Shown here: positions 8,899 to 16,174 of the stretch, piece after piece
Position numbering within the stretch: position 1 is the first letter of the stretch
How the letters are laid out: every line of letters begins with the position of its first letter
Assembly: GCA_017484095.1 (NCBI GenBank)
Contig: JAFUTU010000030.1
Coordinates: 1-39,358, forward strand
DNA: 39,358 nt
Reading direction: 5' to 3'
DNA from: Ruminococcus sp.
GTDB taxonomy: Bacteria; Bacillota; Clostridia; Oscillospirales; Ruminococcaceae
The notes under the pieces: model-generated
The model's input: the letters and a program-made list of their open reading frames with translations, nothing else
Database searches by the model: none
Told to the model about the DNA's origin: nothing
Program-made: the position numbers and the translations under genes

Positions 8899-9714
8899 AT
8901 GCCCCATATAATAGAAATAAAAGACCTCTCTCTGCCTGAGCTGCAGCCATATTGCTGTACGAACGAGGTACAGCTAAAGCATTATTATGAGCCGGAAGAG
9001 GGAATATTTATTGCTGAGAGCCCGAAAGTGATACGCAGGGCACTGGCTGACGGATACGAACCGATATCCATGCTTTGTGAAAAGAAGTATATCAGCGGTC
9101 AGGCAGAGGATATAATAAGGTCTCTGCCGAATATACCTGTTTACACTTCCGAGAGCAGCGTTCTGACACAGATAACTGGGTATAAGCTCACTCAGGGGGC
9201 GCTTTGCGCAATGAGAAGAAAAAAGCTTCCCAAGGCTGAGGATATTGTTTGCGGAACAAAAAAGATAGTTGTTATGGAAGATATCATGAATCAGACGAAT
9301 ATCGGTGCAATATTCCGAAGCGCTGCTGCTCTCGGAATGGACGCAGTTGTTCTGACGCCCTCCTGCAGTGATCCGCTATACAGGCGCTCGGTAAGAGTGA
9401 GCATGGGAACGGTTTTCCAGATACCCTGGACATATCTTTCTCTGTCATCGCCCGAATATGTCAAATTCCTAAAAAATCTGGATTTTACCACTGTTTCAAT
9501 GGCGCTGAGAAATGACACGCTTGCTCTCGACGATGAGAGACTGAAAAAAGCGGAAAAGATCGCTGTCATACTTGGAACTGAGGGAGAAGGGCTAAAATCT
9601 GAAACGATCGAAGAGAGCGACTACACTGTAAAAATACCAATGGCAAACGGTGTTGACTCATTGAATGTAGCGGCAGCAAGTGCAGTAGCATTCTATGCGC
9701 TGAACAGAATGTGA
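8899..9714 (+). CDS. SpoU/TrmH-family RNA 2'-O-methyltransferase
   Basis: The 271-residue protein has an N-terminal substrate-binding domain (about 1-110) and a SPOUT methyltransferase domain carrying all three motifs: NIGAIFR at 134-140 with the catalytic Arg140, ILGTEGEGL at 224-232, and the knot loop IPMANGVDSLNVAAASAV at 246-263. Such proteins transfer methyl from SAM to a ribose 2'-OH in tRNA or rRNA. The target base cannot be told, though the two-domain length fits TsnR/RlmB-like rRNA enzymes. AAAGGA lies 9 bases before the ATG. It stands alone, divergent from gltB. Confidence 0.93.
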   Translation: MPHIIEIKDLSLPELQPYCCTNEVQLKHYYEPEEGIFIAESPKVIRRALADGYEPISMLCEKKYISGQAEDIIRSLPNIPVYTSESSVLTQITGYKLTQGALCAMRRKKLPKAEDIVCGTKKIVVMEDIMNQTNIGAIFRSAAALGMDAVVLTPSCSDPLYRRSVRVSMGTVFQIPWTYLSLSSPEYVKFLKNLDFTTVSMALRNDTLALDDERLKKAEKIAVILGTEGEGLKSETIEESDYTVKIPMANGVDSLNVAAASAVAFYALNRM

Positions 9715-9734
9715 TATAAGTTTTATGAAAGGGA

Positions 9735-9766
9735 TCGGAGAGGTGCCGCACATGGCATTTCTCCGA
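9735..9766 (+). terminator. Probable terminator after the SpoU gene
   Basis: TCGGAGA/TCTCCGA with inner TGCC/GGCA pairs, about 20 bases after the stop, followed by GTTATTATCT. The T-run is poor. Confidence 0.5.
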
Positions 9767-9861
9767 GTTATTATCTGATATATCCTTATCTTTAAAATTT
9801 AAAAGACATATTTATTGCAGTTTGGGATAGCGAAAAAACATTTTAAAAAAATCGATTTTTT

Positions 9862-9889
9862 TGTAACGAATCGACACTTTCTTCGTCTA
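9862..9889 (+). promoter_or_regulatory. ECF-type autoregulatory promoter
   Basis: TGTAAC (9862-9867) and CGTCTA (9884-9889) are separated by exactly 16 bases. Known ECF promoters of Bacillus-type sigma factors read TGAAAC-N16-CGTC, so this is a close match. It sits directly before the ECF sigma gene and no equally good sigma-A promoter is seen, implying that the sigma factor reads its own operon. Confidence 0.75.
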
Positions 9890-9925
9890 ACCGATGTAAG
9901 GCAAAAGAAAGGAGGTGCGGTGACA

Positions 9926-10417
9926 GTGAACGAGACTATGGAGAAGATGTACGAGACCTGTTATATGAAGGTATATTCCTTTGTTATGACGCTGGCAGGG
10001 AATAAAGATACTGCTCAGGAAATAACTCAGGAGACCTTCTTTCGGGCAATGACCTCAAAGCAGACATTCAGGGGCGAATCACAGCAGCTTTCGTGGCTTT
10101 GTGCGATAGCTAAAAATCTGTATACTGATGAGCTGCGGAGAAGCTCCAGATACGGCGTCGCGATACCCGATGACAAGCCTGACAGCTCTGACAGCATTGA
10201 ACAGACGCTGGCAGACAAGGATCAGACCTTTCGGATACATAAAGCGCTCCACGAGCTTGAGGATCCATACAAAGAAGTGTTCCAGCTAAGAGTTTTCGGA
10301 GAGCTTTCCTTCAAACAGATCGGCATCATTTTCAGAAAAACAGAATCATGGGCGAGAGTTACCTATCACCGTGCACGAATGAAACTGAAAGAGAGGTTAG
10401 ACAACAATGAAGTATAA
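9926..10417 (+). CDS. ECF RNA polymerase sigma factor
   Basis: About 163 residues. Region 2 is seen as YMKVYSFVMTLAGNKDTAQEITQETFFRA, including the acidic core-binding segment, then LSWLCAIAKNLYTDELRR. Region 4 ends the protein with FGELSFKQIGIIFRKTESWARVTYHRARMKLKERL, a helix-turn-helix that reads the -35. GGAGG at 9911-9915 favours the GTG at 9926 (10-base spacing). The GTG at 9920 is an alternative, and the earlier ATG at 9815 would run across the ECF promoter. The gene overlaps the anti-sigma gene by 11 bases, so both are made together and the sigma factor is probably held at the membrane until a signal arrives. Confidence 0.92.
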   Translation: MNETMEKMYETCYMKVYSFVMTLAGNKDTAQEITQETFFRAMTSKQTFRGESQQLSWLCAIAKNLYTDELRRSSRYGVAIPDDKPDSSDSIEQTLADKDQTFRIHKALHELEDPYKEVFQLRVFGELSFKQIGIIFRKTESWARVTYHRARMKLKERLDNNEV

Positions 10418-11372
10418 CTGTGATGTTATAAGAGATCTCCTTCCGCTTTACCAAGACGGAGTTTGCAGCGACAGCAGCCGTCATACAGTGGAGGAACATC
10501 TCACAGAATGTAAAGCTTGCAGCGATTATCTTGAAACGCTGAGATCAAGCGGAGAGATCGAGAGCACAATAGATATTGAAAGAGAAGATGCTCTTTCATC
10601 TCAGGCAAAGTTCTTCAAACGCAGAAGCGCTGTGTTAGGAACGGTGTTTGCCGGGATATTTATGCTGCCTGTTCTGATATGCCTTATCGTAGGGCTGGCA
10701 ATCGGAGGTATATCCTGGGTGATGATAGTGCTCGCAGCGATGCTGATACCTGCATCACTGGTGGCTGTACCGCTTTTAGTTCCTGAGAACAAAGCATTGT
10801 GGACTCTGGGATCGTTTATAGTAAGCCTTGTGCTTCTTTTGGGAGTGTGCAGCGTTATATCGGGCGGCAGCTGGTTTTTCACAGCTGCATCGGCATCACT
10901 GTTCGGCTTATCTGCGTTTTTCTCACCGTTTGCTGTCAAGGCAAAGCCTATCGCTTCCAGGATCGGCAGCCGCAAGGGGCTTGCGGTAATGACTTTGGAT
11001 ACTGTACTGTATGTTCTGATGATGCTTTGCATAGGATTGACGAACGGTCTGGGGGCAGGCTACTACAAGCTTGCAGGAGCGATCTCGATACCAATACTTA
11101 TATGGATATGGATACTTTTCCTGATAATCAGGTATCTGAAAGCAGGAAAAGCTATCAAGACCGCAGCAGCTCTCGGCTGCACGGCAGCTGTAATGATCGT
11201 AAGCAGTTTGATATTTCACATCGGAGAGATCAGCTCTCTGATATATATTGAGGCTATGGGCAAGAGATATGAAATGAGCACATACAATTTAACTGCTGTG
11301 ATCTGTATTATTATCGGTGTAGTATTTGCTCTTATCGGAGCACTGAAAGGAAAGAAGAGGAGGAAAAAGTAA
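10407..11372 (+). CDS. Anti-sigma factor: zinc finger plus polytopic membrane domain
   Basis: The 321-residue protein starts with a zf-HC2 type anti-sigma domain. The signature HTVEEHLTECKACSDYL (about 26-42) has the H-x3-H..C-x2-C arrangement that binds zinc and the sigma factor. From about residue 75 there are eight or so hydrophobic segments, so the rest is a polytopic membrane domain. The basic tail KGKKRRKK fits a cytoplasmic end. Its ATG lies inside the end of the sigma gene. The membrane part carries no domain I can name. It presumably senses an envelope signal. Confidence 0.85.
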   Translation: MKYNCDVIRDLLPLYQDGVCSDSSRHTVEEHLTECKACSDYLETLRSSGEIESTIDIEREDALSSQAKFFKRRSAVLGTVFAGIFMLPVLICLIVGLAIGGISWVMIVLAAMLIPASLVAVPLLVPENKALWTLGSFIVSLVLLLGVCSVISGGSWFFTAASASLFGLSAFFSPFAVKAKPIASRIGSRKGLAVMTLDTVLYVLMMLCIGLTNGLGAGYYKLAGAISIPILIWIWILFLIIRYLKAGKAIKTAAALGCTAAVMIVSSLIFHIGEISSLIYIEAMGKRYEMSTYNLTAVICIIIGVVFALIGALKGKKRRKK

Positions 11373-11373
11373 A

Positions 11374-12303
11374 ATGAAAAGAGTAGTTGTCTTTGCAGCT
11401 CTTATAAGCGCAGTTATGATGTGCTTCTGCGGATGTTCGATAGGGTTTGTGAGCGGTTCCACGGTAAGGTATGACAATGCAGACAAATACACCGCAGGAG
11501 ACCGTGAGATAATTGATAAGATCGACAAGCTCGATATTGACTGGATAGGCGGTTATGTGAAGGTGACAACAGGCGGAAGCACTGTTCAGATAAAGGAAAC
11601 GACAAAGGGTGATCTCGCCGACAAGTACAAGGTTCACACCTGGGCAGAAGGAAGCACCCTTCATGTAAGATACTGCAAGTCAGGAGAAAGATACAATGAG
11701 GACAATGAAAAGACTCTTGAAATAACAGTTCCTGAGGACGTTTTATACAAGAGCATAAATATCGATTCTTCATCTGCAGATATAACTTGCGAAGGTCTAA
11801 GCTCAAAGAAAGCAGTGATGGACGCGTCCTCCGGAAATATGACATATATCGGAAATGCTGACAGCTTCACCGCTGACACCTCATCGGGAAATATAAGCTT
11901 CACAGGAGAGGCTAAGACAATAAGCGCTGACAGTTCTTCGGGTGACATATTTATCGAGCAGACAGGCGAATCAGGCAGCATAAGCACAGATTCTTCATCG
12001 GGTGATATGAATATCACTGCAGAGTACACAAAGTCACTTTCTATTGATACATCATCGGGCAAACAGGTAATTAAGCTTGAAAAACAGGCAGAAAGTATTT
12101 CTCTCGATTCTTCATCGGGCGACGTTAAACTGTATCTGCCTGAAAACGCAGACTTTACAGCTGAGATATCTACATCATCGGGCGATGTTAGCTACGAGCT
12201 TGCGCTGAAAAAGACTGGTGACGAGACCTATGTTTGCGGAAACGGAGAAAATGAAATCATCATAGACACATCATCGGGTGATGTAAAGATACTGAAGTAC
12301 TGA
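11374..12303 (+). CDS. DUF4097-type repeat lipoprotein in the ECF operon
   Basis: The 309-residue protein has a lipoprotein signal (MKRVVVFAALISAVMMCFCGC, with a Cys near 18-21). After a short N-terminal domain it carries about nine repeats of the form (I/A/T)D(S/T)SSG(D/N)(I/M/V) from about 130 to the C-terminus, spaced roughly 17-25 residues, which predicts a right-handed beta-helix as in DUF4097/DUF4098 proteins. A strong AGGAGG site follows the anti-sigma gene, and only one base separates the genes. It is probably the surface effector or sensor of this ECF system. Its biochemical role is unknown. Confidence 0.85.
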   Translation: MKRVVVFAALISAVMMCFCGCSIGFVSGSTVRYDNADKYTAGDREIIDKIDKLDIDWIGGYVKVTTGGSTVQIKETTKGDLADKYKVHTWAEGSTLHVRYCKSGERYNEDNEKTLEITVPEDVLYKSINIDSSSADITCEGLSSKKAVMDASSGNMTYIGNADSFTADTSSGNISFTGEAKTISADSSSGDIFIEQTGESGSISTDSSSGDMNITAEYTKSLSIDTSSGKQVIKLEKQAESISLDSSSGDVKLYLPENADFTAEISTSSGDVSYELALKKTGDETYVCGNGENEIIIDTSSGDVKILKY

Positions 12304-12344
12304 TAAGATAAGAGCTATTATCAATTTTATGCCATAATAAAAAC

Positions 12345-12379
12345 TAAGGCTGTATGACCATTACGGTTACACAGCCTTA
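12345..12379. terminator. Bidirectional terminator between the ECF operon and the aldo/keto reductase gene
   Basis: TAAGGCTGT/ACAGCCTTA stem with inner TGACC/GGT pairing, followed by TCTTTTT on plus and by GTTTTTAT on minus. It ends the ECF operon and the tldD operon. Confidence 0.85.
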
Positions 12380-12395
12380 TCTTTTTAGTATATCA

Positions 12396-13394
12396 TTATG
12401 CCGATACCAGTATTTTTTCGATCGCCTCTATCTCATCATCGGTGAAATCAAGGTTCTCTACCGCCTTTACATTGTCGGCTATCTGCTCGGGTCGGCTGGC
12501 ACCTACGAGAACGGTAGTCACCGCAGGGTTGTTCAGTATCCATGCTATCGCCATTTGCGAGAGCTTCTGTCCCCTGCTTTGTGCGATGTCATTGAGCTTA
12601 TTAAGCTTTGCGAGCATTTCATCTGTGAGCTGCGAACCTATCCATGTGTTCCCCTTACCGATACGTGAGTCCTCGGGTATACCTTTAAGATACCTGTCGG
12701 TCAGGAAGCCCTGATAAAGCGGCGAGAACACCGAAATGCCGACGCCGTTTTCCTCCGCCCACCTGTCAAGCCCGTCGTCCTCTATCCAGCGGTTGAGCAT
12801 TGAATAGGATGGTTGGTTAACAATCAACGGGGTTTTCAGTTCTTTGAAAATTGCGGATATCTCCGAAGTCTGATCCTTGTTATAGTTTGAAACGCCGACG
12901 TAAAGAGCCTTGCCCTGCCTTACGATATGATCGAGGGCAAGTGCGGTCTCCTCTAAAGGCGTATTGGGGTCAAAGATATGGTGGTAGTAGATGTCAACAT
13001 AGTCAAGCCCCATGCGCTTCAAGCTCTGGTCAAGTGAGGCGATGAGGTACTTGCGGCTGCCGTTTCTGTCACCGTAGGGACCCTCCCACATCTCATAGCC
13101 TGCCTTGGTGGAGATGCACAGCTCGTCACGGTAGGCGCGAAGTCCTCTGTCTAGGATCTTGCCGAAATTCTCCTCCGCCGAGCCGTTATAGGGGTGGCCG
13201 TAATTGTTGGCAAGGTCGAAGTGTGTGATGCCCAGATCAAAGGCAGTGCGGCACATATTCTCAGCATTTGCGAACACCGAGCCGAAGCCGAAGTTCTGCC
13301 AGAGTCCCAGCGATATCACAGGCAGTTTCAGTCCGCTGCTGCCGCATTTGCGGTATATCATTTTTTCGTATCTGTTATCAGCTGCTTTGTACAT
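12396..13394 (-). CDS. Aldo/keto reductase
   Basis: The 332-residue (alpha/beta)8-barrel oxidoreductase reduces aldehydes or ketones with NADPH. The catalytic tetrad is visible: Asp60 and Tyr65 in HFDLANNYG, Lys97 in CISTKAGYE, and His138/139 in DIYYHHIF. The later GVSNYN and the C-terminal VGASRPEQIADN cofactor motif are present. It resembles the YghZ/GpcB (L-glyceraldehyde-3-phosphate reductase) branch in the GPYGDRNGSRKYL segment. GAAAGGAG precedes the ATG. It follows tldE by 36 bases without a terminator and is probably cotranscribed. Confidence 0.93.
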   Translation of the reverse strand: MYKAADNRYEKMIYRKCGSSGLKLPVISLGLWQNFGFGSVFANAENMCRTAFDLGITHFDLANNYGHPYNGSAEENFGKILDRGLRAYRDELCISTKAGYEMWEGPYGDRNGSRKYLIASLDQSLKRMGLDYVDIYYHHIFDPNTPLEETALALDHIVRQGKALYVGVSNYNKDQTSEISAIFKELKTPLIVNQPSYSMLNRWIEDDGLDRWAEENGVGISVFSPLYQGFLTDRYLKGIPEDSRIGKGNTWIGSQLTDEMLAKLNKLNDIAQSRGQKLSQMAIAWILNNPAVTTVLVGASRPEQIADNVKAVENLDFTDDEIEAIEKILVSA

Positions 13395-13430
13395 TTCTCT
13401 GCTCCTTTCAAATCGAGCTTAATATAATTT

Positions 13431-14642
13431 TCACTTGCTGTAATCCATTTTCACAAGTATCTGCTTATCGTTGAAGATAGGGTTATCAGAGCCAACTCCG
13501 ATGAAGTTTTTGCCAAACATATCGAACATATTGCCCTTTATTGCAAACTCAGGCAGTCTTCCGATAAAGCGTTCACCGTCACAGAGCATTGCCGTCTGTA
13601 CAGGGGTAACATAATCACCCTTATCATTGAAGCCGCCGCCAGCTGCTACTATAGGCACAACTGTCAGGCGACCGTCCAGCAGCTCTTTAACTGTCTTATC
13701 AGCGCGTGCTATCTGCAGGTTGACATTTCCGTTGTTTGCAACATCAGTCATATTGAAGTTAGCGCTTCCAGTGTGCTCAATACCGTATTTTTCGGCAGTA
13801 TATTTGTCGGCATAGCCTGAAAGCAGCACACCGTTTTCAATGTAGACACGCTTGTCATCAGGCAGCATAACGCCCTCACCGTCAAAAAACGGAGTGAACC
13901 ATGCTTCCTTATCGGAAACATCATGCATAAGGGTAAAACTGTCAGAGAATATCTTCTCTCCTACCCTGCCCGACAGAAGCGACGTTTTGAGCGCCAGATT
14001 TTCAGCATCCAGACACTCATGTAGCATTGAAAGGTATCCGTAATACTGCGTCTGTATTATAAGCTCATCAGGAAGCTCTACCTTATTGGTGAAATTTGTC
14101 AGGTAGTTTTCAGCCATGTCAGTAAATTTCTTGAAATCAAAGGTCCTCTGGCCTATACTGAACCAACCGTCGTCAATATCTTTACTGTCCTTATGCTTGA
14201 AACCAAGGGATATTTCAAAAGTACAGTCCGTGTCTGAACAGTCAAGGCCGCAAGTGTTTTTCATGGCTCTGATACCTTTATGGGTGTAGATCGAGCCGCT
14301 GAAAATGAAATCAGGAAATTTAGTTTTAAGGTATTCAAGCGCTTGTGCGGAAATATCCATGAGCTCTTTGTCAGTATACTCGCGTTCTGTTTTGTTGCGG
14401 TGACGGGTGCCGCTCTCAAGGCTGAACTTATACGGGCGTTCCAGAATAAGGTTATCCTCAGCCTGTTTAAAGCCTGCCTCTTCATCTATCTCACCCTGAA
14501 CAAACTGCACGCCTGCATTTTCTCCGTCATAAACACGATAGGAGTAATTAGTTCGGCTGTCTTTATTGAAGGCTTTTATCTTTGTTTCCTCTATCTGCAC
14601 CTCACTGATTGAAAAGGCGTTGGTTATCAGCTCTCTTTCCAT
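13431..14642 (-). CDS. TldE/PmbA-like metalloprotease subunit
   Basis: The 403-residue protein is the partner of the adjacent TldD-like protein. Members of this family (TldE/PmbA) form a heterodimer with TldD and lack the zinc motif. None is seen here, apart from an isolated MLHECLDAEN. Family features include SGRVGEKIFSDSFTLMHD, the FFDGEG turn near the middle, and the ending NPIFNDKQILVKMDYSK. Known TldD/E pairs cut unfolded peptides and mature or degrade microcin-like peptides and CcdA. The substrate here is unknown. It follows tldD by 12 bases. Confidence 0.85.
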   Translation of the reverse strand: MERELITNAFSISEVQIEETKIKAFNKDSRTNYSYRVYDGENAGVQFVQGEIDEEAGFKQAEDNLILERPYKFSLESGTRHRNKTEREYTDKELMDISAQALEYLKTKFPDFIFSGSIYTHKGIRAMKNTCGLDCSDTDCTFEISLGFKHKDSKDIDDGWFSIGQRTFDFKKFTDMAENYLTNFTNKVELPDELIIQTQYYGYLSMLHECLDAENLALKTSLLSGRVGEKIFSDSFTLMHDVSDKEAWFTPFFDGEGVMLPDDKRVYIENGVLLSGYADKYTAEKYGIEHTGSANFNMTDVANNGNVNLQIARADKTVKELLDGRLTVVPIVAAGGGFNDKGDYVTPVQTAMLCDGERFIGRLPEFAIKGNMFDMFGKNFIGVGSDNPIFNDKQILVKMDYSK

Positions 14643-14654
14643 ATTACCTCCTCC

Positions 14655-15992
14655 TTAGTTTATCGTTAGTTTTCTGACACGGATAGTCGGGCCTGCATCT
14701 GAAACGGGCATTGACTGACCGTTCTTTCCGCAGGTGCTTATATCACAGAACTCAAGGTCATTACCGACAGCATCAATATCAAACAGCGTCTGAAAAACGC
14801 TTCCTGTGACCACATTGACCCTCAGCGGCTCTGCAAGCTTACCGTTTCTAATACGGTAGCAGCAATTTGGCTGCATCGTGAACGTACCCTGACCAGTACC
14901 GTAGTTGACATTGTAAACGTATATTCCGTCTTCTACGCCTGCGATTATTTCTTCGGAAGAGATATCGCCCGGCTCCATATATGTGTTGGTCATACGCACC
15001 ATCGGAGGGAAACCGAAATCCTGTGCTCTGGCATTTCCTGTCAGCTCTTCGCCAAGCGTTGCCGCAGAATTTGCATCGTGTAGCCTGCCGGTAAGCACAC
15101 CTTTTTTAATAAGCCATGTTTCCTTGGGAGCTGTACCCTCATCATCATAGGCTATGTAACCGCGGTGGAGCATATCTCCGCTGTCACAGATTGAGACAAG
15201 GTCGCTTCCGACCTTTTTGCCCATTACCCACTCTTCCTGAAGAGTTTTGTCATTGAGCATAAAATCAGCCTCGCTCTTATGGCCGAAGCTTTCATGAGTG
15301 AACATACCTGTGACACCCGGCGCAAGAACACAAACATATTCTCCCGGGGTAACATCAACAGCGTTCTTTGCATAATCAAGATATCGGTCGAGACGATCGA
15401 GCACCTCCTGCTCATGACCGTACAAGATATTAAAATCCATACCTCCTACCGTTTTTCCGGCAGTAGTTTTTACATCGTTCACTACAATGTCGCACCACAT
15501 ATTGATAAAGCACTGCTGAAAATCCTGAACTATCTCAGAGCCCTTGCTAGAATAAAACTCTTTAACTGTATGAAACTGATAGCAGCCTGCATACCACTGC
15601 TTTATCTCGGGAGGAGTGTTTTCAAAGCAGGCAGAGATATAGCTTTGCACCAGCTCTTCACGTTGGCCGCGGGTGACATTGCGAAGGTCATTGTCTCCGT
15701 CAAAACGAAGCACCTTATCCTTATGTATCTCAAACTTTTTCACCATCGGATCATTTTCAATATCCTCATCAGGTTCAGCGATAGACGCAAGAGAATCAAG
15801 CTCTGACTGGATGTTGTCAAGATCGTTGGTAACGCTCGTATACCACATCTTGCCGTCATACACCCTTATCATGGCGCCTGCCACTGATGTCTCACTGTTC
15901 TCTTTGACCTCTTCGTTCTGAACACGGTAATTCGCAGACAAAGTATGTTCGATACGAATGTCTGCATAAAGACCTTTGGGGAATCTATACAT
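14655..15992 (-). CDS. tldD: TldD-like zinc metalloprotease
   Basis: 445 residues. The defining HExxxH motif is seen as THESFGHKSEAD, with His233, Glu234 and His238. The C-terminal motif FCDISTCGKNGQSMPVSDAGP, which completes the active-site region in the family, is present. With TldE it forms a cytoplasmic peptidase that acts inside a closed chamber on flexible peptides. A sigma-A promoter (16046-16074) lies upstream and GGAAGGG before the ATG. First gene of a likely tldD-tldE-aldo/keto reductase operon. Confidence 0.92.
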   Translation of the reverse strand: MYRFPKGLYADIRIEHTLSANYRVQNEEVKENSETSVAGAMIRVYDGKMWYTSVTNDLDNIQSELDSLASIAEPDEDIENDPMVKKFEIHKDKVLRFDGDNDLRNVTRGQREELVQSYISACFENTPPEIKQWYAGCYQFHTVKEFYSSKGSEIVQDFQQCFINMWCDIVVNDVKTTAGKTVGGMDFNILYGHEQEVLDRLDRYLDYAKNAVDVTPGEYVCVLAPGVTGMFTHESFGHKSEADFMLNDKTLQEEWVMGKKVGSDLVSICDSGDMLHRGYIAYDDEGTAPKETWLIKKGVLTGRLHDANSAATLGEELTGNARAQDFGFPPMVRMTNTYMEPGDISSEEIIAGVEDGIYVYNVNYGTGQGTFTMQPNCCYRIRNGKLAEPLRVNVVTGSVFQTLFDIDAVGNDLEFCDISTCGKNGQSMPVSDAGPTIRVRKLTIN

Positions 15993-16045
15993 AGTTTACA
16001 CCCTTCCTTCTGCTTTTGATCGGTAACAAAAATCCTTTAGGGAAG

Positions 16046-16074
16046 ATTATAACACAGATATCGTATTATGTCAA
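16046..16074 (-). promoter_or_regulatory. tldD operon promoter
   Basis: On the minus strand TTGACA (16069-16074), 17 bases, TATAAT (16046-16051): a perfect consensus promoter with a leader of about 45 bases. Confidence 0.85.
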
Positions 16075-16115
16075 TTTGGATTTTGTTATTGATCATAAAA
16101 AATGATAAACAAAAC

Positions 16116-16141
16116 AAGGCGTCAAATAACTGACGCCTTTT
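16116..16141. terminator. Terminator after the FtsX-like permease operon
   Basis: AAGGCGTCA/TGACGCCTT stem with a 6-base loop. TTTTGTT follows on plus and GTTTTGTTT on minus. It lies 34 bases after the permease stop. Confidence 0.85.
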
Positions 16142-16174
16142 GTTATGCTCTTGAAAGATAATATCAACAGCTGT

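Noticed and set aside
11760..12303. Regularly spaced repeats that could look like a CRISPR array
   Set aside because: The repeats are short, imperfect, in frame and encode SSGD turns of a lipoprotein.
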